DNA of 26,851 nt from positions 1 to 26,851 of the forward strand of contig CAYVVW010000009.1 in NCBI GenBank assembly GCA_964455335.1, written 5' to 3'. Shown here one piece after another: positions 22,837-26,851 of the stretch. Numbering within the stretch: position 1 is the first letter of the stretch; each line of letters opens with the position of its first letter. The stretch is from Marvinbryantia sp964455335. GTDB lineage: Bacteria > Bacillota > Clostridia > Lachnospirales > Lachnospiraceae. The notes under the pieces are model-generated. The model was given only the letters and a program-made list of their open reading frames with translations. It ran no database searches and was not told the DNA's origin. Both the position numbers and the translations under genes were made by a program.

Positions 22837-25800
22837 AGAAACAGAGTAGGCGCAAGATAAGGCGATGTTTAGCGTTGGCATTGACCTTTGTCATGCTTAT
22901 CCAACAGGCCGTCCTAGGGGCAGATGTCCCGCTGGCAGGGACAGCGTATGGGGAAACCTCGGTTGACGAGGCGAGCGCCAACACCGAGGAAGGCGCAGGC
23001 ACACAGGCGGGTGCGCCAGAACCCCAGCAGAAGACAGCGGGTGAGGACTCGCTGAAAGATTCGGCGGGTGAATCCGAGCAGGGGGTTGCCCCGCAAAGCG
23101 GCGATCCGGCCGAAACGCAGCCGGAAGGCGAACCAGAAAACGAAGACAATGCGCAGTCGCCGGATGGAGCAGGTGGAGAACCGCAGGGCGAGGATGCGCA
23201 AAAAGACCCCGGGAGTGCGTCGAGTGGCCAGGGCAATGGTGCGGGAGCGGGCGCGCAAGGGTCCGATCCGAATGGCGACAAACAGACGGGTGCGCCAGAG
23301 AAACACACGGAAACGCAAAGTGAGTCTGCAACTGAGGAGCACACGGAAAAAGGGAGTGAGCCTGCGACCGAGGCACACACGGAAAAAGGGAGCGAGCCAG
23401 CAACCGAGGCACATACGGAAAAAGAGAGCGAGCTTGCGAGCGAGGAGCACACGGAAAAGGGGAGCGAGCACGCGACAGAAGCACATACGGAAAAGGAGAG
23501 CGAGCCTGCGACCGAGGCGCACACGGAGCACCAGAGTGAGCCCATGACGGAGACCAAGCCGGAGACGGAGGGCGCAGGCCGTCCGCATACGCCGGAAGAG
23601 ACAGAGACGGACGCGGCAGGGCAGCAGACAGAGATTCCGACGGAAAAACAGACCGAGGCGGCAGAGCCGCAGACGGAGACAGAGGCAGCCGCCGAGGCGC
23701 AGACGGAAGGGGAAACCGAGGCCGAGACAGAGCCGCAGGCGAAACCGGAAGCGCCGCGCACGTTCACAAGTGAAACGGGTGGCATCGTCGTGACGGCCGT
23801 GCTGTCCGACCCGAAGGGATTGCCGGAGGATGCCGTATTTGTGGTTTCCCAGGAGACCCTGAGCAAAGAAGAAAAGCTGACACTCGGGGAGACCTTGGGC
23901 GACACGGAAATGATGGCGGCCTATGCGGTCTACGACATGCACTTTGAAGTGGACGGCGTGGAGACAGAGCCGACGAGCGGCGAAGTGTCCGTGTCGATTC
24001 GCTACAAGAACCAAAACAGCATCAAGTTGGAAAACAAAAAATACGTCGACCCGAACGAGATCGAGTACAAGGTGTACCACCTCACGGATGGGCAAAACAT
24101 CGAAGAAGTCACCGACCACGTGGACGCGACAGGCAAAAAGGTCAGCGAAGTCGGCTTCACGACCGACAGCTTCTCGAAATTCATCGTGCGCGGGATTGCG
24201 GAGATAGACGCGGAGATCCTAGAGGAAAACTTCCAGCTGACGTTTCGGACAGAGTTGGAAGGGAGGGAGCTGAAAGCTGAGGACTTTACGCTGTGCTTGA
24301 CACAGGACTGGCCGTGGTACAGAGAGGAAGTTGCAAACGATGCGGCTGGAGTTGTGTCATTTGGATTACAGGAGCTGAAGGCACAGTGTGGGGAGTACGA
24401 TCACACACACACGCTCAGACTCAGAGAGAAGAAAGGTGCTCTTGCCGGCATGACGTATGACGACACGAGCTACCAGATTACCGTTGAGGTAAAAAAGGTA
24501 GACGGACCGTTTGGCCAGCCGAAGATGGTAGTCAGCAAGGTTTCTTATCAAAGACCAAGCGGTGGGGAGGCGTTGCTAGAAGAGGAGCCGATTGTATTCC
24601 AAAATCGCTTCAAGAAAGTTTACTACGATCGCCCGTACACACTGGAAAATTTCCTGAATGGGTACAACATCGTATCCTTTGGGGACGCGACACTCAGTAT
24701 CCACTGTATCGGTTCGGTGCGTGTGGATGGGAACTTGACGGGTGGCAGTGCATTTGCAGATGGTGGGCAGAACCTCTCGAATGGGGCAAAGTTGCCGCCG
24801 TCCTATGTGTCGGGTCTGGTTGATGCGATCTTCGTCGACCGAAGCAGCCCCAATGTGGAGCCGTTGTATGTGGGGTCTGTGAACAAGGTGGTCGTGGATG
24901 ATTTTGGCCAGTATTACTTGAATGACCGGTTTGAAGGGGGCACGAGCCAGATTCCGGTCTATGTGTCTGACGATTACTTTGATTTTGCAAGGGCGAAGTC
25001 GGTCATCGAAAATGCAGGATATGCCATGTTAGGCGGTTCCGAGCAGGTAGTGCGTCCGAATGAAAATAGGAGAATTACGATCCAAGGCGGCTCCAATGTC
25101 ACCATCGAAACCTTGGATGGTTTGGAAGATATCTTGATTTTGGGTCAGGACGATGCCAAGCAAAATACCATCATCAATGTGACGCAAACTGGGGATGTGA
25201 TTGTTCCGCGTGTCTGGATGGGGAGTGACAGTTCACAGTTTAACGGTGGTGAAAAAGGAAATGGCACAGCGATTGTCTGGAATTTCCCATATGCGGATTC
25301 CGTGCAATTGCCGGGACAGAACTGGGGAGGCCATGTGGTTGCGCCAGATGCCGATGTGAAAATTGCAGGTGGCAACTATGGCGGAACGTTGATTGGCAAA
25401 ACCGTGAGTTCGGGTTCGGAAGGTCATTTGTGGGCGTACCATGGGGACTACTTGATTGACACGTATGCGCAGTTGCAGGCGAAGAAGAATGTGAATGGCA
25501 AGGTGGCCTCCGCGAATGAGAAGTTCCGCTTTACGTTGGAACAGGTGGGTGGACCAGAGCCATGGATCAAGCCTATGACGGTCACGAACAGTGGCTCTTT
25601 GATCAAGTTTGGAGAACTGGCATATACGACGGAGGGAACTTACTACTACATCATTCGCGAGGAACAGGAGGGTGCGGACGGTTACGAGTACGACACGACG
25701 CAATATTTGGTGGAAATCAAAGTCGCTTCCCAACGAGATGGAACGAACTTGCGCATGACGCACGAAGACCCGAAGTATTATGTCATTGCGAAAGAAGGAC

Positions 25801-26851
25801 CAGGAACAAAGAAGATTCAGGTCGGGCAGAAAACGTATTATGTGAAAGACGCTGCGTCAGTCACATTCAATAACAAGAAAGACACGGAAGAGCATACTAC
25901 AGTGGATGTTTCCGGTCAGAAAAATTGGGAGGTGTTTGGTGGCGAGGAGCTGCCGGAGTCTGTTCGTGTTATCCTAAAACAGAATGGGCATGAGATCGAT
26001 CACAAGGATGTCACTGCTGCCATGGATTGGCGCTACGAGTGGACTGGCTTGCCAGAGTTTGATGAGAATGGTAACGCATATGCTTATACCGTAGAGGAAG
26101 CACCGATTCCTGGATTCCAGTCAACGGTGAGTGGTTACGATATCACAAATCGCTCCGAGAAACTGGATGAAAAGACGGAAGTTGCGGGCAGCAAGACCTG
26201 GGAAGTTCCGGATGGAACGGAACTACCGGAGAGCATCACAGTCAACTTGAAGCGAAATGGTGAGGTATTCGAAACCAAGGCGGTGACTGCAGCCGACGGT
26301 TGGAAGTATAGCTGGACAGATTTGCCGAAGTATGACGAGAACGGCGTGGAGTACACCTACACGGTGGGGGAAATCGCGGTAGCGGGCTACAAAGCGACAG
26401 TGGAGGGCTACGACATCACGAACCGCTCCGACGAGCTGGATGCCAAGACGGAAGTCACAGGCAGCAAGACCTGGGAAGTTCCGGAAGGGACGGAGTTACC
26501 GGAGAGCATCACAGTCAACCTGAAGCGGAATGGTGAGGTATTCAAGACCGCGACGGTGACGGCAGCCGACAACTGGGAATACAGTTGGACGAACCTTGAC
26601 AAGTATGATAAGGACGGAAAACCTTACGAGTATACGGTGGAGGAAGTCGCGATAGAGGGCTACGAAACAGATGTGGACGGCTACGACATCACGAACACCT
26701 ACGTCGCGGAGAAGCCGGAGACCACGGAAGTTACAGGCAGCAAGACTTGGGAAGTTCCGGAAGGGACAGAGCTTCCGCAGAGCATCACGGTCATCCTAAA
26801 GCAAAATGGCACGGAGATTCGCCGCAAGGCGGTGACAGCGGCCGACGGTTG
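22833..26851 (+). CDS. Giant cell-surface adhesin with Cna_B repeats (5' part, runs off window)
   Basis: Open without a stop from ATG at 22833 (GGGGG 8 nt upstream) to the window end, at least 1339 residues. A signal peptide (RRCLALALTFVMLIQQAVLGA) is followed by an Ala/Glu/Gly-rich region and a Thr/Glu stalk with seven 12-residue repeats (158-241). A domain at about 310-460 follows, then a pilin-isopeptide (FctA-like) domain (about 468-595). A choice-of-anchor-A-like domain comes next (about 600-872; ENFLNGYNIVSFGDA ... HVVAPDADVKIAGG ... GEGHLWAYHGDY). A second FctA-like domain (about 880-1015) leads into Cna_B repeats from 1023. In each complete Cna_B unit the lysine (GxKxW), glutamate (YTVxE) and asparagine (DITN) needed for an internal isopeptide bond are visible. 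A sortase motif would lie beyond the window. Confidence 0.92.
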   Translation, partial: MKKQSRRKIRRCLALALTFVMLIQQAVLGADVPLAGTAYGETSVDEASANTEEGAGTQAGAPEPQQKTAGEDSLKDSAGESEQGVAPQSGDPAETQPEGEPENEDNAQSPDGAGGEPQGEDAQKDPGSASSGQGNGAGAGAQGSDPNGDKQTGAPEKHTETQSESATEEHTEKGSEPATEAHTEKGSEPATEAHTEKESELASEEHTEKGSEHATEAHTEKESEPATEAHTEHQSEPMTETKPETEGAGRPHTPEETETDAAGQQTEIPTEKQTEAAEPQTETEAAAEAQTEGETEAETEPQAKPEAPRTFTSETGGIVVTAVLSDPKGLPEDAVFVVSQETLSKEEKLTLGETLGDTEMMAAYAVYDMHFEVDGVETEPTSGEVSVSIRYKNQNSIKLENKKYVDPNEIEYKVYHLTDGQNIEEVTDHVDATGKKVSEVGFTTDSFSKFIVRGIAEIDAEILEENFQLTFRTELEGRELKAEDFTLCLTQDWPWYREEVANDAAGVVSFGLQELKAQCGEYDHTHTLRLREKKGALAGMTYDDTSYQITVEVKKVDGPFGQPKMVVSKVSYQRPSGGEALLEEEPIVFQNRFKKVYYDRPYTLENFLNGYNIVSFGDATLSIHCIGSVRVDGNLTGGSAFADGGQNLSNGAKLPPSYVSGLVDAIFVDRSSPNVEPLYVGSVNKVVVDDFGQYYLNDRFEGGTSQIPVYVSDDYFDFARAKSVIENAGYAMLGGSEQVVRPNENRRITIQGGSNVTIETLDGLEDILILGQDDAKQNTIINVTQTGDVIVPRVWMGSDSSQFNGGEKGNGTAIVWNFPYADSVQLPGQNWGGHVVAPDADVKIAGGNYGGTLIGKTVSSGSEGHLWAYHGDYLIDTYAQLQAKKNVNGKVASANEKFRFTLEQVGGPEPWIKPMTVTNSGSLIKFGELAYTTEGTYYYIIREEQEGADGYEYDTTQYLVEIKVASQRDGTNLRMTHEDPKYYVIAKEGPGTKKIQVGQKTYYVKDAASVTFNNKKDTEEHTTVDVSGQKNWEVFGGEELPESVRVILKQNGHEIDHKDVTAAMDWRYEWTGLPEFDENGNAYAYTVEEAPIPGFQSTVSGYDITNRSEKLDEKTEVAGSKTWEVPDGTELPESITVNLKRNGEVFETKAVTAADGWKYSWTDLPKYDENGVEYTYTVGEIAVAGYKATVEGYDITNRSDELDAKTEVTGSKTWEVPEGTELPESITVNLKRNGEVFKTATVTAADNWEYSWTNLDKYDKDGKPYEYTVEEVAIEGYETDVDGYDITNTYVAEKPETTEVTGSKTWEVPEGTELPQSITVILKQNGTEIRRKAVTAADG
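23304..23555 (+). repeat. Seven 36-bp repeats encoding the Thr/Glu stalk
   Basis: Seven units of exactly 36 nt encode variants of HTEKGSEPATEA. The first (HTETQSESATEE) and last (HTEHQSEPMTET) are the most diverged. The stalk is probably extended and could project the binding domains through the wall. Confidence 0.9.
25899..26851 (+). repeat. Cna_B-type domain repeats (three full, one partial)
   Basis: Units begin at 25899, 26175, 26448 and 26724, with periods of 276, 273 and 276 nt (91-92 residues). The first is the most diverged. Units 2-4 share TEVxGSKTWEVPxGTELP and are highly similar in DNA. The fourth is cut by the window end. Confidence 0.92.

Noticed and set aside
23304..23555. CRISPR-like array because of regular 36-bp units
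   Set aside because: The units are contiguous with no spacers and stay in frame within an adhesin stalk.
22730..23905. Long minus-strand frame of 391 residues opposite the adhesin (and another at 22914-24119)
   Set aside because: Both are low-complexity Ser/Cys/Val- or Arg/Leu/Phe-rich mirrors of the Thr/Glu repeats, with no family match, and the plus-strand gene is clearly real.

Overview
The window looks like a chromosomal segment of a fairly GC-rich Gram-positive bacterium of the Clostridia, most likely Lachnospiraceae-like. This rests on strong AGGAGG-type ribosome binding sites, some GTG and TTG starts, sigma-A-like promoters with 17-18 bp spacers, a 449-residue Gram-positive-type glucose-6-phosphate isomerase, a monoderm-type Tad pilus locus and a Cna_B-type surface protein. 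No rRNA, tRNA, CRISPR array, insertion sequence or phage gene was found.

Layout. (1) 68-2062, minus strand: a cytoplasmic sensor joining a LacI-type ligand-binding domain to a GGDEF diguanylate cyclase. It is divergent from the next block, and a promoter is readable for each direction. (2) 2554-13575, plus strand: an 11-gene Tad / type IVc pilus operon. Its genes encode a prepilin peptidase, TadZ, the CpaF-type ATPase, TadB, TadC with a large extra domain, a Flp-like pilin, a DUF5702-like protein, a TadE-like pseudopilin with a duplicated His/Cys motif, a second prepilin peptidase, a second TadE-like pseudopilin and an FHA protein. Most genes overlap or are separated by a few bases. Two larger gaps (7393-7612 and 10676-11005) hold copies of a dispersed hairpin repeat. 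(3) 13674-18544, plus strand: housekeeping metabolism (mtnN, pgi, a D-2-hydroxyacid dehydrogenase, glpK). (4) 18682-20180, minus strand: a small conserved-looking unknown protein and a secreted serine beta-lactamase-like hydrolase. (5) 20440-22506, plus strand: a corrinoid adenosyltransferase, a tRNA adenosine deaminase with an odd repeat-rich N-terminal extension, and a secreted C39-like cysteine peptidase. (6) 22833 to the window end: the 5' part of a giant surface adhesin, open for 1339 codons with no stop. It has a signal peptide, a Thr/Glu repeat stalk, a choice-of-anchor-A-like domain, pilin-isopeptide-like domains and Cna_B repeats.

How it fits together (inference). The cyclase could tune surface behaviour through c-di-GMP. 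The Tad operon would build a pilus across a single membrane, since no secretin or CpaB is present. The adhesin at the other end adds a second surface-attachment function. The most unusual signals are a dispersed element with a GCAAATACTTTTG hairpin core (four copies, both orientations, all between genes), the decorated TadC, the His/Cys-repeat pseudopilin, and 36-bp/12-residue tandem arrays in two neighbouring but unrelated genes.
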